From Saltatorellus ferox (GTDB lineage Bacteria; Planctomycetota; UBA1135; GCA-002686595): a stretch of DNA of 64,000 nucleotides. The translations under genes and the position numbers were made by a program. The stretch is from positions 310,001-374,000 of the forward strand of contig CP036434.1 of the NCBI GenBank assembly GCA_007751475.1. Reading direction: 5' to 3'. The notes beneath the pieces were generated by a model, which saw nothing but the letters and a program-made list of their open reading frames with translations, was not told the DNA's origin and did no database searches. Of the stretch, positions 17,952-26,836 are shown one piece after another; position 1 is the first letter of the stretch, and each line of letters begins with the position of its first letter.

Positions 17952-18489
17952 TCGCTGGGCAGATCTTCTGAAGCGGGTGTTTTCGGAAGATGTTCTCAAG
18001 CGCCCGCGCTGCCGGGGCCGCAGGCACATGATCTCCGTGATCACAGATCCGGAGACAGCGCGGAAGGTGCTGGAGGGGGTGAGAGCGGCAGCGAGGAGAT
18101 CATCCGATTCGCTGGGTGGGGGAGACCCGTCATCGCCAGGGCCGAGCCGTTCCCCACCGGCAGAGCCCGAGGTCCGAATACCGATGCCGCCTCGGCAGGC
18201 GCGGTTGGACTTCGGGAAGTAGGACGCTGCGGAAGAGCGGCGCGCGGGCTATCGGGCTCGGCGATATGGGATCAGCCAGCACTCTTGGGGAGGGTGCTGG
18301 CTGCAGGTCGTGGTGAAGCGAACCGGTGGTGCCGTTCGGAGAGGGGGAAATCGGGCGAGTTCGGCTCAGCGAAGAGGCCGCTGGCCGCTCGGGCGCTCCC
18401 GCGTGGACGGTGAGGATAGGGGTTGCGGAGAATCGGGCCTCAGAATACGACGGTAAGCGTGTCGACACCCCGCTTGGAGTTCCTATCCG
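17952..18489 (+). mobile_element. IS91-like element, copy 4 (C-terminal fragment plus right end)
   Basis: It starts exactly after the right terminus of copy 3 at the transposase codons for RWADLLKRVFSED and runs to its own right terminus at 18489. The transposase remnant ends at 18222. The tail is lineage B (GGACGCTGCGGAAGAGCGG after the stop), shared with copies 6, 7 and 8 and different from copy 3 beside it, so the tandem joins two lineages and is not a recent duplication. Confidence 0.8.
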
Positions 18490-18495
18490 TTCTTC

Positions 18496-18582
18496 GCGGC
18501 GGGTAGCAGCCAGGCAAAAAACCACCACTCGCGGTCCAAGGCGCTGTGAGTGGTGGTTTTTTGCCTGGCTGCTACCCGCCGC
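18496..18582. repeat. Long palindrome (family A, 35-base arms)
   Basis: Perfect arms 18496-18530 and 18548-18582 with a 17-base loop. The core GCAGCCAGGCAAAAAACCAC differs from the other two family members at two positions, and the other arm has changed to match, so pairing is conserved. It lies six bases after the right end of IS copy 4 and before the 3' end of the convergent secreted-protein gene. Confidence 0.9.
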
Positions 18583-18589
18583 AGGCGGG

Positions 18590-18660
18590 CGGGCTGCGGG
18601 ATGATGCCGTGCCGCGTCCAGTCGTTCGGAGGGAGCCAAAGGACGCCGATGCCGCCCATA
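18590..18660 (+). mobile_element. Small diverged fragment of the IS91-like transposase
   Basis: In one frame this reads GLRDDAVPRPVVRREPKDAD, matching SLRDQVVPRPVVRKEPKDVD of the transposase. It has no right end attached and sits between the palindrome and the 3' end of the gene at 18669. Confidence 0.65.
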
Positions 18661-18668
18661 CAGTTGCC

Positions 18669-20165
18669 TCAGAGCTGTACCCAGATCGCATCCGTGGACG
18701 CTGCGCCTGCCGGAGTACGGACCAGTGACTGCAGGGCGATCGTCCGGCCGATGTACGACGTGGTGCCGAACGCGGTTGAGAGATTCCCGGGATCGAGGCT
18801 CCAGATGCCGCTACCGTCGCCAGCCGTTCGGATGGGCGGAGCCGTCACACGAAGAGAAGATGTGAGACAGAGTCCGCCCAGGGTCGGCGTCGCAGGTTCC
18901 GAGAAGCCGCCTTGCCCGAACAAGACCGCCATTGAGTTCGCGGGTGCATCCGTCAGAAGCACCTCGGCGGCGTTCGGGCTGCTACCGGGGAGGAAGCGGA
19001 GAGCGCCTCCACGCTGGCCAGTGCAGACGTTGCGACCGGCGGTAAGGCAGGGCAGCAAGCCGGTCGCCAGATCATCGAGCGGGACGACGTTCATGAAGCC
19101 CGCGCCAGTGGGCAAATAGGCCACGAGGACGTCCTTCTGAAGTGCCATCATGACCCCGTCGACGATGGACTCCGTGACGAGGGTAGTCGGGGTGGCGCGG
19201 CGGAGGACCTCGACGCGAGTGGCTTCTGGCTGGAAGGCGATCCGCTCTCCAGCCAGCGCGAAGTGGAGCGGCCCACTGGTGATCGGTAGGCTGAGCGTAG
19301 ACGAACTCATCAGCGTCCAGCCGCCTTGGACGTCACGCTCGCGAACATCGACACGTGGGGTCATCGCCGGACCGTGGAGCGACGCGAGCACTTCGCCCTC
19401 CATGGCGATCTTCCAAAGATCACCCGATGGGCCCACGACGTCCGACGGAAGCGCGACCTCCTCCCATTGGCCAGTCGTGACGCGCTCCCACGCCGTGGCA
19501 CGCCTCGAATTGAACTGACGAAGGGTGATTCGATTCCCTCTCACCGTGACGTCTCCGATGGCGTAGCCGCCCAACGCCCCGGCTGGGCCCGCATCCACGG
19601 TGTCCTCGACGTACCACTCGCCCGTTGCACGGTCGACGGTCACGATGTCAACGAGGATCCGGCTCCCCATGGGGGTCGTGCCCTGAAGCGCCACCGCTGC
19701 CGTGTTCCCGTCGGAGTGGAAGTGACGCGACTTCTGTACGCTGGAAAAGCCGCTCGCCTGGAAGGACCGCGCGGACCAGACCGAACCGGAGCGTCGAATT
19801 TCGATCAGCTCGACGTTCACGGACCAGGGATTTTTGCGCGCCAGCAGCACGGCGGCATCGTTCGAGATCGCACAGCCGAACGTGAATGCCGCCGCGCTGG
19901 ATCCGAGCCCTGACTGCGCGAAGTGGCCTTCCAGCGTCACACCGGTTCCATCCTCCAGTGTGCGATGAATCGACACGGCACCGAGCGAGATCGGTGCACT
20001 GAGCGCAGAGTAGACGGCAACGAGCGGTCCGTTGTGGCCGACGGTGAGCTGAGCGCCGAATGGCTGGAGTTCGTTGTCGAGGCTCCAGCCCGTGCAAGGG
20101 ACCTGGGCCTGGGACAGGGATGCCGCAGCGGCGGCGGCAACGGCGGAAATGAGGCGAGCGAGCAT
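18669..20165 (-). CDS. Secreted FG-GAP/beta-propeller-like protein
   Basis: 498 residues starting with a signal peptide (MLARLISAVAAAAAASLSQAQ). The body repeats blades with phrases such as GDVTVRGNRITLRQFNS, GDLWKIAMEGEVLASLHG and GPLHFALAGERIAFQPE, which resemble FG-GAP-like propellers common in this window (26837, 49000, 57184). The C-terminal section has NSMAVLFGQGGF and GGLCLTSSLRV, a variant of the shared terminal domain. Start is the ATG at 20163-20165. Role unknown; likely cell surface or outside. Confidence 0.6.
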   Translation of the reverse strand: MLARLISAVAAAAAASLSQAQVPCTGWSLDNELQPFGAQLTVGHNGPLVAVYSALSAPISLGAVSIHRTLEDGTGVTLEGHFAQSGLGSSAAAFTFGCAISNDAAVLLARKNPWSVNVELIEIRRSGSVWSARSFQASGFSSVQKSRHFHSDGNTAAVALQGTTPMGSRILVDIVTVDRATGEWYVEDTVDAGPAGALGGYAIGDVTVRGNRITLRQFNSRRATAWERVTTGQWEEVALPSDVVGPSGDLWKIAMEGEVLASLHGPAMTPRVDVRERDVQGGWTLMSSSTLSLPITSGPLHFALAGERIAFQPEATRVEVLRRATPTTLVTESIVDGVMMALQKDVLVAYLPTGAGFMNVVPLDDLATGLLPCLTAGRNVCTGQRGGALRFLPGSSPNAAEVLLTDAPANSMAVLFGQGGFSEPATPTLGGLCLTSSLRVTAPPIRTAGDGSGIWSLDPGNLSTAFGTTSYIGRTIALQSLVRTPAGAASTDAIWVQL

Positions 20166-20395
20166 GGTGTTGAGCGGCGGAGGGTGGAGCCCTGCGTGGA
20201 GCAAGGAGCGTACCACCGGTCCTGACGGCCTGGGAAAGCGCCCGAAGTCCACGGGCGCGCGCTCGGACCCCTGTGACGTTTGGCTCGAGATCCGACGTGG
20301 CCCCATTCGCTGCAAGGCGGCAAGGTGCCACCATGGCTCCTCGGCTCACCTCGGCTGAAGCCTCTGGCCCCGCCGGGTCCCAGGTACCAGAGCCA

Positions 20396-21610
20396 TTCCC
20401 TCGACGCAATCGCACTCGGTCTGCCCCTGCGCAAAGGGGACGACCCCCCTTGGGAGTACGCGGACGGGGGCGCAGATGAGTCACCGCTGCTCGACTTCGG
20501 GGATGCGCGTCAGGGTTCCTTCTTCCCAGGCCTAAAAGCGGCATCGGTGAAGTCGCTGATTCCGTTGGGAGAGGCCGCAGGCCGCCCGCTGAAGCGCCTC
20601 ATCGACCCTGATCTTGCCAGGGCGTTCCAGTCGTCGGGTTGGGGGAGTCAGTACGTGCCGCCTCCGTTGGTGGTGAACGCAGGTGGGTTCTCGTTGCACG
20701 CGGTGACGCTGATCCGCAAGGGCCAGCGGGCGCAGCTGGAGAAGCTCTGCCGGTATGTAACGAGGCCCGCCATCAGCCTCGAGCGCTTCGAGGTCCGTCC
20801 CGATGGGATGGTCTCGTGGCTGCTGCGCAAGGCCTGGCGTAATGGGACCAAGGGATTCGTCATGACGCCGTACCAGTTCATGGCTCGACTGGCGGCGCTC
20901 GCGCCGCATCCGCGCGAGCATCAGCTGACGTATCAGGGAGTGCTGGCCCCGGCCTCATCATTGCGTGATCTGGTGGTGCCGCGTCCCGTGGTTCGGAAGG
21001 AGCCGAAGGATGTGGACGTCGCCGATGAAGACGGCTCGAAGAGTGCGGAGGAGCGGTCGAAGGACCAGAGATACATCCGCTGGGCAGATCTTCTGAAGCG
21101 GGTGTTTTCGGAAGATGTTCTCAAGCGCCCGCGCTGCCGCGGGCGCAGGCACATGATCTCCGTGATCACAGATCCGGAGACAGCGCGGAAGGTGCTGGAG
21201 GGCGTGAGAGCGGCGGCGAGGAGGTCATCCGATTCGCTGGGTGGGAGAGACCCGTCGTCGCCAGGGCCGAGCCGTTCCCCACCGGCAGAGCCCGAGGTCC
21301 GAATACCGGTGCCGCCACGGCAGGGGCGGCTGGACTTCGGGAAGTAGGGCGCAGCAAAGCAGCGCGCGGGCTATCGGGCTCGGTGAAATAAGAACAGCCA
21401 GCGCCTTGGGGAGGGTGCTGGCTGCAGGTCGTGGTGAAGCGAACCGGTGGTGCCGTTCGGAGAGGGGGAAATCGGGCGATTTCCGCTCACCGAAGAGGCC
21501 GATGGCCGCTCGGGCGCTCCCGAGTGGCCGGTGAGGATGGGGGTAGCGGTGAATCGGGCCCCAGGCTACGGCGACTGGCGTGTCGACACACCGCTTGGAG
21601 TTCCTATCCG
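20396..21610 (+). mobile_element. IS91/ISCR-like element, copy 5 (left end truncated)
   Basis: IS sequence begins at about 20396 (TCCCTCGACGCAATCGCAC), downstream of the HUH motif, and ends at the common terminus at 21610. The tail is lineage A. The truncated transposase reading frame (about 20397-21347) is open but has neither the zinc fingers nor the HUH motif; it keeps the tyrosine region and a defective C-terminal ribbon (LKRPRC). Copy 6 follows directly, in tandem. Confidence 0.8.
20397..21347 (+). pseudogene. IS91-family transposase remnant lacking zinc fingers and HUH motif
   Basis: Open frame from LDAIALGLPLRKGDDPPWEY to the common C-terminus GRLDFGK. Without the HUH histidines it cannot catalyse nicking; the conserved tyrosine motif LCRYVTRP is present. 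Confidence 0.85.
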
Positions 21611-22912
21611 TCCACGGGCCCCCTCAAGTCGGATGAGGTCGAACGTGTCCACGGTGACGTGATCAAGCGTATCCGTCGCGTGCTGGAGCGCTATGGTCTG
21701 GATCCTATTGCGCTCGGCCTTCCGCCGCGCGCAGGCGACGAGGCACCTGCTGAGTTCGCGGATTCGAGTGAGCATGAGCAGCAGCTTCTCGACTTTGGCG
21801 ACGCGCGTGATGATGCGTTCTTTCCAGCCCTGAAGGCGGCCTCGGTGAAGTCGCTGGTGCCCTTCGGCCCAGGTGCTGGGCAGCCGCTCAAACGCCTCAT
21901 CGACCCTGATCTTGCCAGGGCATTCCAGTCGTCGGGTTGGGGGAGTCAGTACGTGCCGCCTCCGCTGGTGGTAAACGCAGGTGGGTTCTCGTTGCACGCG
22001 GCGACGCTGATCCGCAAGGGCCAGCGGGCGCAGCTGGAGAAGCTCTGCCGCTATGTGAGGAGGCCCGCGATCAGCCTCGAGCGTCTTGAGGTGCGTCCCG
22101 ATGGGATGGTCTCGTGGCTGCTACGCAAGCCATGGAGAGATGGAACCAAGGGATTCGTCATGGCGCCCTACCAGTTCCTCGCGCGGCTTGCGGCGATCGT
22201 GCCGCATCCGCGTGAGCACCAGCTGACGTATCAGGGCGTGCTTGCACCTGCTTCGCCATTGCGCGATCAGGTCGTGCCGCGGCCGGTGGTTCGGAAGGAG
22301 CCGAAGGATGTCGACGTCGCCGATGAAGACGTCTCGATGGGTTTGGGGGAGCCACCGAAGAGTCAGAGATATATTTGCTGGGCGGATCTTCTGAAGAGAG
22401 TTTTCGGAGAAGACGTTTTGAGATGTCCGCGCTGCCGCGGGCGTCGGCACATGATCTCCGTGATCACAGATCGGGAGACAGCGCGGAAGGTGTTGGAGTG
22501 GGTGAGAGCGGCGGCGAGGAGATCATCCGGCTCATTGGGTGGGGGAGACCCGTCATCGCCAGGGCCGAGCCGCTCACCACCAGCAGAGTCCGAAGTCCGA
22601 ATACCGATGCCACCTCGGCAAGGGCGGCTGGACTTCAGGAACTAGGACGCTGCGGAAGAGCGGCGCGCGGGCCATCGGGCTCGGTGAAATGAGATCAGCC
22701 AGCACTCTCGCGGAGGGTGCTGGCTGAAGGTCGTGGTGAAGCGAACCGGTGGTGCCGTTCGGAGAGGGGGAAATCGGGCGAGTTCGGCTCAGCGAAGAGC
22801 CCGCCGGCCGTCAGGGCGCTTCCGCGTGGCCCGCGAGGATGGGGTTAGCGAAGAATCGGGCCTCGGGATACGGTGACTGGGGTGTCGAAACCCCGCTTGG
22901 AAGTCCTATCCG
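21611..22912 (+). mobile_element. IS91/ISCR-like element, copy 6 (left end truncated, most diverged)
   Basis: It begins right after the terminus of copy 5 (PLKSDEVERVHGDVIKRIRR in translation) and ends at 22912 with AAGTCCTATCCG, one base different from the usual terminus. The tail is lineage B. It is visibly more different from the other copies along its whole length, so it is probably the oldest. Confidence 0.8.
21615..22645 (+). pseudogene. IS91-family transposase remnant lacking zinc fingers and HUH motif
   Basis: Open frame with GLDPIALGLPPRAGDEAP, the tyrosine motif LCRYVRRPAISLERL and an intact C-terminal ribbon start DVLRCPRCRGRRHMI. The presence of CPRC here and in copies 7 and 8 shows that the KRPRC form of copies 1, 3 and 5 is a derived loss. 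Confidence 0.85.
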
Positions 22913-22913
22913 T

Positions 22914-23027
22914 CACGATGACAAGGATTGGGGTGGAGATCGCACCAAAGGGGAACTGAAAGAGACTGCCCGTGAGATCTGGAAGGAACTCTGTGGCAAT
23001 GAGAACTGGCCGAGGATATTTGATTGA
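22914..23027 (+). pseudogene. C-terminal remnant of an unidentified protein, possibly a polymorphic toxin
   Basis: Directly after the right end of IS copy 6, 37 codons remain open to a stop at 23025-23027 (HDDKDWGGDRTKGELKETA then REIWKELCGNENWPRIFD). Everything upstream has been replaced by IS sequence. The next gene starts two bases later. A short charged tail followed tightly by a small acidic protein is the usual layout of a contact-dependent or polymorphic toxin and its immunity gene; the toxin class cannot be told. Confidence 0.4.
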
Positions 23028-23029
23028 GC

Positions 23030-23485
23030 ATGAGCGACACAGATGTACGTGAGTGGCTGGGGCGGTTTGCGGATGCTTCCTCAGATGCCCCTGTCACGCG
23101 CGTACACTTCAGCGTCGGAATGACGCTCATGGTGGACCTCGGCACGCCGAACCGACTCGGCAGAAAGGGACAGACCATCACGCAGCTGTCAGCCTTTCTT
23201 GGCTATGAATGGTTCATTTCCGACGCAGAATCGGCGGCCCTCAGATCCAGCCGAGCCGTGACTCGTGAGTACGTCCAGAGCCAGCTGCTGGGATCTGTCC
23301 TCGAGCACGCCGAGCTTACCAGGTCCGGTGACCTTGAGCTGGTCTTCAGCAGTGGAGCACGGTTCAGAACGGGTGCCGTCGAGGAGAATCCGTCAGAGCC
23401 CTACGAGCCGGACTGGTTCATGAAGAATGAGCACGAGTCCTCTGGCACGGTCTATCTTGAAGCAGAAGGACTCCACAGCGGCTGA
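23030..23485 (+). CDS. Small acidic protein, possible immunity protein
   Basis: 151 residues, no signal peptide or membrane segment, beta-rich with motifs HFSVGMTLMVDLG, LLGSVLEHAELTRSGDLELVF and YEPDWFMKNE. I do not recognise the family. The ATG at 23030 lies two bases after the stop of the truncated upstream frame; the TTG at 23024 is a less likely start. Tight coupling to a protein C-terminus suggests an immunity protein left behind when its toxin was cut by IS copy 6. Confidence 0.45.
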   Translation: MSDTDVREWLGRFADASSDAPVTRVHFSVGMTLMVDLGTPNRLGRKGQTITQLSAFLGYEWFISDAESAALRSSRAVTREYVQSQLLGSVLEHAELTRSGDLELVFSSGARFRTGAVEENPSEPYEPDWFMKNEHESSGTVYLEAEGLHSG

Positions 23486-23525
23486 GGATCTCTGCTTCGA
23501 CGACACGGAGCACTTGCGGCTACTT

Positions 23526-23573
23526 CCGTGTTCCTGCCCGCGGACCCCCTCACGTTGGATGAGGTTATATCCG
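23526..23573 (+). mobile_element. Minimal IS91-like remnant (internal fragment joined to a terminus-like end)
   Basis: The bases 23526-23566 translate as SVFLPADPLTLDEV, matching SPVFLPADPLTSAEV of the transposase, and are followed at once by TATATCCGT, similar to the terminal CCTATCCGT of the element. It may be a deletion derivative keeping 40 internal bases and the last few bases of the right end. Confidence 0.5.
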
Positions 23574-23641
23574 TCAGCGAATCGGGTTCGGTGTACGTTT
23601 CTCACTCAAGCCCCCTGGCGATCTTGCCGATGCAGAGGAGC

Positions 23642-24055
23642 ATGTCCAAGGACTCCAGCGATCCCCGGCGGGGCCTCACCGGCTTCTGCGCCGTGCTGTT
23701 CGCGCTGGCTTATGTCGTCCTCGGCCTGCTGACACCGTTCGGTCCAACTGACTTCGAGCTGGCCGGGCTTCGGATCCCAGCGCTTGCCCTCACCCTGACG
23801 GGTGTGGCCCTGCCGATCCTCTCCAGCCTGACGCGGCGGCGGACCGGGTCGCAGGTGCTCTGCTTCGTCGGCGCCGGACTCGTGTTCGTCGTGTCGGGAC
23901 TCTGGGTGGTAGCGGAGTTCCAGGGTGGCCCGCCACGCATCAACTGGCACTACCACGGAGCCGCCTGCCTCTTCGGGGCTGCCCTCTTGCTGCGAGGCGC
24001 ATGGGGGGATCGATCCAGAGGTCGCCACACCCTACCCACAATGTTCACGGAATAG
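23642..24055 (+). CDS. Small membrane protein, four predicted transmembrane helices
   Basis: 137 residues starting at the ATG at 23642, preceded by GAGGAG at 23635-23640, a good ribosome binding site. Four hydrophobic segments are visible: FCAVLFALAYVVLGLL, IPALALTLTGVALPILSS, VLCFVGAGLVFVVSGLWVV and AACLFGAALLLRGAW. The family is not recognised. The frame is open upstream into the IS-like remnant, which is not expected to be translated. Confidence 0.55.
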   Translation: MSKDSSDPRRGLTGFCAVLFALAYVVLGLLTPFGPTDFELAGLRIPALALTLTGVALPILSSLTRRRTGSQVLCFVGAGLVFVVSGLWVVAEFQGGPPRINWHYHGAACLFGAALLLRGAWGDRSRGRHTLPTMFTE

Positions 24056-24183
24056 AGCCACCAGGACGCCCGAACAACGCCCTGGCTGCGTCAGACGAAG
24101 GCCTCCGCCCGCTTCTCGGGTTCGCTCACCGTGTCATCTTCGGGCCTTCGGCAAGCGGGCCCCCGTTGCCCCGACCTTCGATC

Positions 24184-25263
24184 TCAAGACATCACGCGGT
24201 CGACCAGCGGGAGAGTCCGCTTCTCGCGGGCGCTCAGCACGGCCGTATCCACGATCCGCTGGCCGATCCTCGACATCGAGGGCGAGAGTGGACCTTCGAT
24301 CGGGAGGTCGTGCTCGAGGCAGTGCAAAAGGTACTGCACAGGGTTCTGGTACGGCGCCTTTAGGCGGTCCAGAGGAAGGGCTATCCCCTCTGGGCGGTCG
24401 CGAGTCTGCACTCGTACCGTCGCCTCGTGGTCGTACGAGCTGATCGTGCCGTGCTCACCGACGATCTCTAAACCGCACTTCGGCTGCGGCTGGTGCGTCC
24501 AGGGATCACTGAAGGTTCCCCACCGGGTCTCGAACCGACAGAGACCTTGCGCGTAGCGGGCGACGGTGATCGAGTGCTCGTCCACCTCGAGGCCTTCTGG
24601 CACGTGGGTCACGCAGGTCACTTCGAGTGGCACGCGTCCTTCCAGGAACCAGGTCCCGAGGGTCGCTCCGTAGCCCAGGTAGTCGAGCAGAGATCCGCCG
24701 CCCGCATCGCGCCGGTAGAACCAGCTCGACGCCTTCTGTTCCGCGCGAAAGGCGTCGGTCGTCTCGCGCTTGTCCTCGAGATGGAAGAGCGGTCCGCGAT
24801 TGCCGCCGTAGTGGTTCACGTGTGTGACCGCTCCGATCGTTCCGTCCTGGATCAGGCGCCTCGCCGTCACGTGCGGCGGATGCCAGACGAGCGGCCAGTT
24901 AATCGCGAAGGGCGCCCTCGCTCGCTCCATGGCATGGATCATCCGGTCCGCCTCCTCGAGACTGGCGGCAAAGGGCTTCTCGAGCATCACGGCCTTCCCG
25001 TAGGGCGCGACCCGTTCGATCCACTCCGCGTGGGTTCCCGTGGAAGGGCACAGGATGATGAGGTCAGGATCCGTCTCTTCGATGCACTTCCGTGCGTCGG
25101 AGTAGGTCCGTGCCGCTGGAATGGAGAGAGCCTCGATGACGGACCGCATCCGAGCCGGCTCCGCGTCGCAGACGGCCACGAGCTCGACGCCTGGATGCTC
25201 ATGGGCGAAGCGAAGGTTATCCCCCATGTGCATGTGGTCGAAGTTGATACCGGCGATCTTCAT
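24184..25263 (-). CDS. Gfo/Idh/MocA-family NAD(P)-dependent oxidoreductase
   Basis: 359 residues, the usual length. The N-terminal Rossmann fold binds NAD(P) (MKIAGINFDHMHMGDN in place of the usual GxGxxG, then VELVAVCDAEPARM). The family signature EKPFA, with the catalytic lysine, is near residue 100, followed by the C-terminal alpha/beta substrate domain (NHYGGNRGPLFHLEDKR, AGGGSLLDYLGYGATLGTWF). These enzymes oxidise or reduce sugars and inositols; the substrate is not predictable here. The nucleotide-binding loop is atypical (GINFDHMHMG), seen in a subgroup of the family. The gene stands alone between IS-affected blocks and appears intact. Confidence 0.85.
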   Translation of the reverse strand: MKIAGINFDHMHMGDNLRFAHEHPGVELVAVCDAEPARMRSVIEALSIPAARTYSDARKCIEETDPDLIILCPSTGTHAEWIERVAPYGKAVMLEKPFAASLEEADRMIHAMERARAPFAINWPLVWHPPHVTARRLIQDGTIGAVTHVNHYGGNRGPLFHLEDKRETTDAFRAEQKASSWFYRRDAGGGSLLDYLGYGATLGTWFLEGRVPLEVTCVTHVPEGLEVDEHSITVARYAQGLCRFETRWGTFSDPWTHQPQPKCGLEIVGEHGTISSYDHEATVRVQTRDRPEGIALPLDRLKAPYQNPVQYLLHCLEHDLPIEGPLSPSMSRIGQRIVDTAVLSAREKRTLPLVDRVMS

Positions 25264-25368
25264 CTCGAAGAGCCTACTTCAGTCGCGGCGACCATGGGAA
25301 GTCCGATGGGAAGCGCGCCAGAAGACCCGTGAAGCCAGCGCGGCACCCGACCGTGCCCCTAGCGTGCC

Positions 25369-25630
25369 TCACGCACGCACTTCCGAATCTCGCTCGATCG
25401 TTGCCACGCGTTCGCGCAGCGTCTGCAGCACGGCCGGGTCCGCGTCACCACGGGCCTCGGCGGTACGAAGCAGCGCCCGAACTCGCGAAGTCACCCGTCG
25501 ATGAAATTCACCCGCTTCCATCAAATCGACGGCGCACGCCGCCATCGCGAGATCCTCCGCGCCGATCTGATCCTGATGGAACAGCTCCTCATAGCGCCGT
25601 CGGGACCGTGCGAGTCCCCGCGCCACCTTC
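25369..25630 (-). pseudogene. 3' end of an unidentified gene, cut by IS copy 7
   Basis: About 87 codons remain, helical and charged (SRRRYEELFHQDQIGAEDLA, LQTLRERVATIERDSEVRA). The 5' part is missing at the left boundary of IS copy 7 and does not appear beyond its right end. Family not recognised. Confidence 0.45.
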
Positions 25631-26430
25631 TGAAGTCACTGGTGCCTTTCGGTCCTGGTGCTGGGCAGCCGCTGAAGCGCCTCATCGACCCTGATCTCGG
25701 CCTTGCGTTCCAGTCGTCGGGTTGGGGGAGCCAGTACGTGCCGCCTCCACTCGTGGTGAATGCTGACGGGTTCTCGTTGCATGCGGCGACGCTGATCCGG
25801 AAGGGTCAGCGGGCGCAACTGGAGAAGCTCTGCCGCTACGTGACCAGACCCGCCATCAGTCTGGAACGCTTCGATGTCCGTCCCGATGGGATGGTCTCGT
25901 GGCTGCTGCGTAAAGCCTGGCGTGATGGGACCAAAGGCTTCTTCATGACGCCGTATCAGTTCATGGCTCGACTGGCGGCGCTCGCGCCGCATCCGCGCGA
26001 GCATCAGCTGACGTATCAGGGAGTGCTGGCCCCGGCCTCATCATTGCGTGATCTGGTGGTGCCGCGTCCGGTGGTTCGGAAGGAGCCGAAGGATGTGGAC
26101 GTCGCCGATGAAGACGCCGCGAAGAGTGCGGGGGAGCCGTCGAAGGACCAGAGGTACATCCGCTGGGCAGTTCTTCTGAAGCGGGTGTTTTCGGAAGATG
26201 TTCTCAGCTGCCCGCGCTGCCGCGGGCGTCGGCACATGATCTCCGTGATCACAGATCCGGAGACAGCGCGGAAGGTGCTGGAGGGGGTGAGAGCGGCGGC
26301 GAGGAGGTCATCCGATTCGCCCGGTGGGGGAGCCCCGTCATCGCCGGGGCCGAGTCGTTCCCCACCGGCAGAGCCCGAGGTCCGAATACCGATGCCGCCT
26401 CGGCAGGGGCGGCTGGACTTCGGGACGTAG
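25631..26430 (+). pseudogene. IS91-family transposase remnant (C-terminal half)
   Basis: Open frame from LKSLVPFGPGAG to GRLDFGT, with the tyrosine motif LCRYVTRPAISLERF and an intact ribbon start DVLSCPRCRGRRHMI. It lacks the zinc fingers and HUH motif. Confidence 0.85.
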
Positions 26431-26697
26431 GGTGCTGCGGAAGAGCGGCGCGCGGGCCATCGGGCCCGGCGATATGAGATCAGCCAGCACTCTTGGGGAG
26501 GGTGCTGGCTGCAGGTCGTGGTGAAGCGAACCGGTGGTGCTCATCGGAGGGGGCGAAATCGGGCGAGTTCGGCTCAGCGAAGAGCCCGATGGCTGCCCGG
26601 GCGCTCCCGCGTGGCCGGTGAGGATGGGGGTAGCGGTGAATCGGGCCCCAGGCTACGGTGACTGGCGTGTCGACACACCGCTTGGAGTTCCTATCCG
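25631..26697 (+). mobile_element. IS91/ISCR-like element, copy 7 (left end truncated)
   Basis: IS sequence starts at TGAAGTCACTGGTGCC (25631), the deepest truncation among the larger copies, and ends at the common terminus at 26697 with a lineage B tail. A hairpin with GCCAGCAC and GTGCTGGC arms lies at about 26482-26510, as in the other copies. Confidence 0.8.
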
Positions 26698-26836
26698 TCT
26701 GATCACGGATATCGAGCCGCAGATGTACGCGATGCCGTGGGAATGAGCCGCCTGGCGGGGGTGTGACCACCCGAGGGGCCTCGGCTACATCGATCGGAGT
26801 CCTCCCGATCCGATTTCCCTTGAGCTTGCATTTGCC

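Noticed and set aside
12357-18582. CRISPR-like array from the repeated palindrome core
   Set aside because: The three copies are kilobases apart with genes between them and no regular spacers or cas genes.
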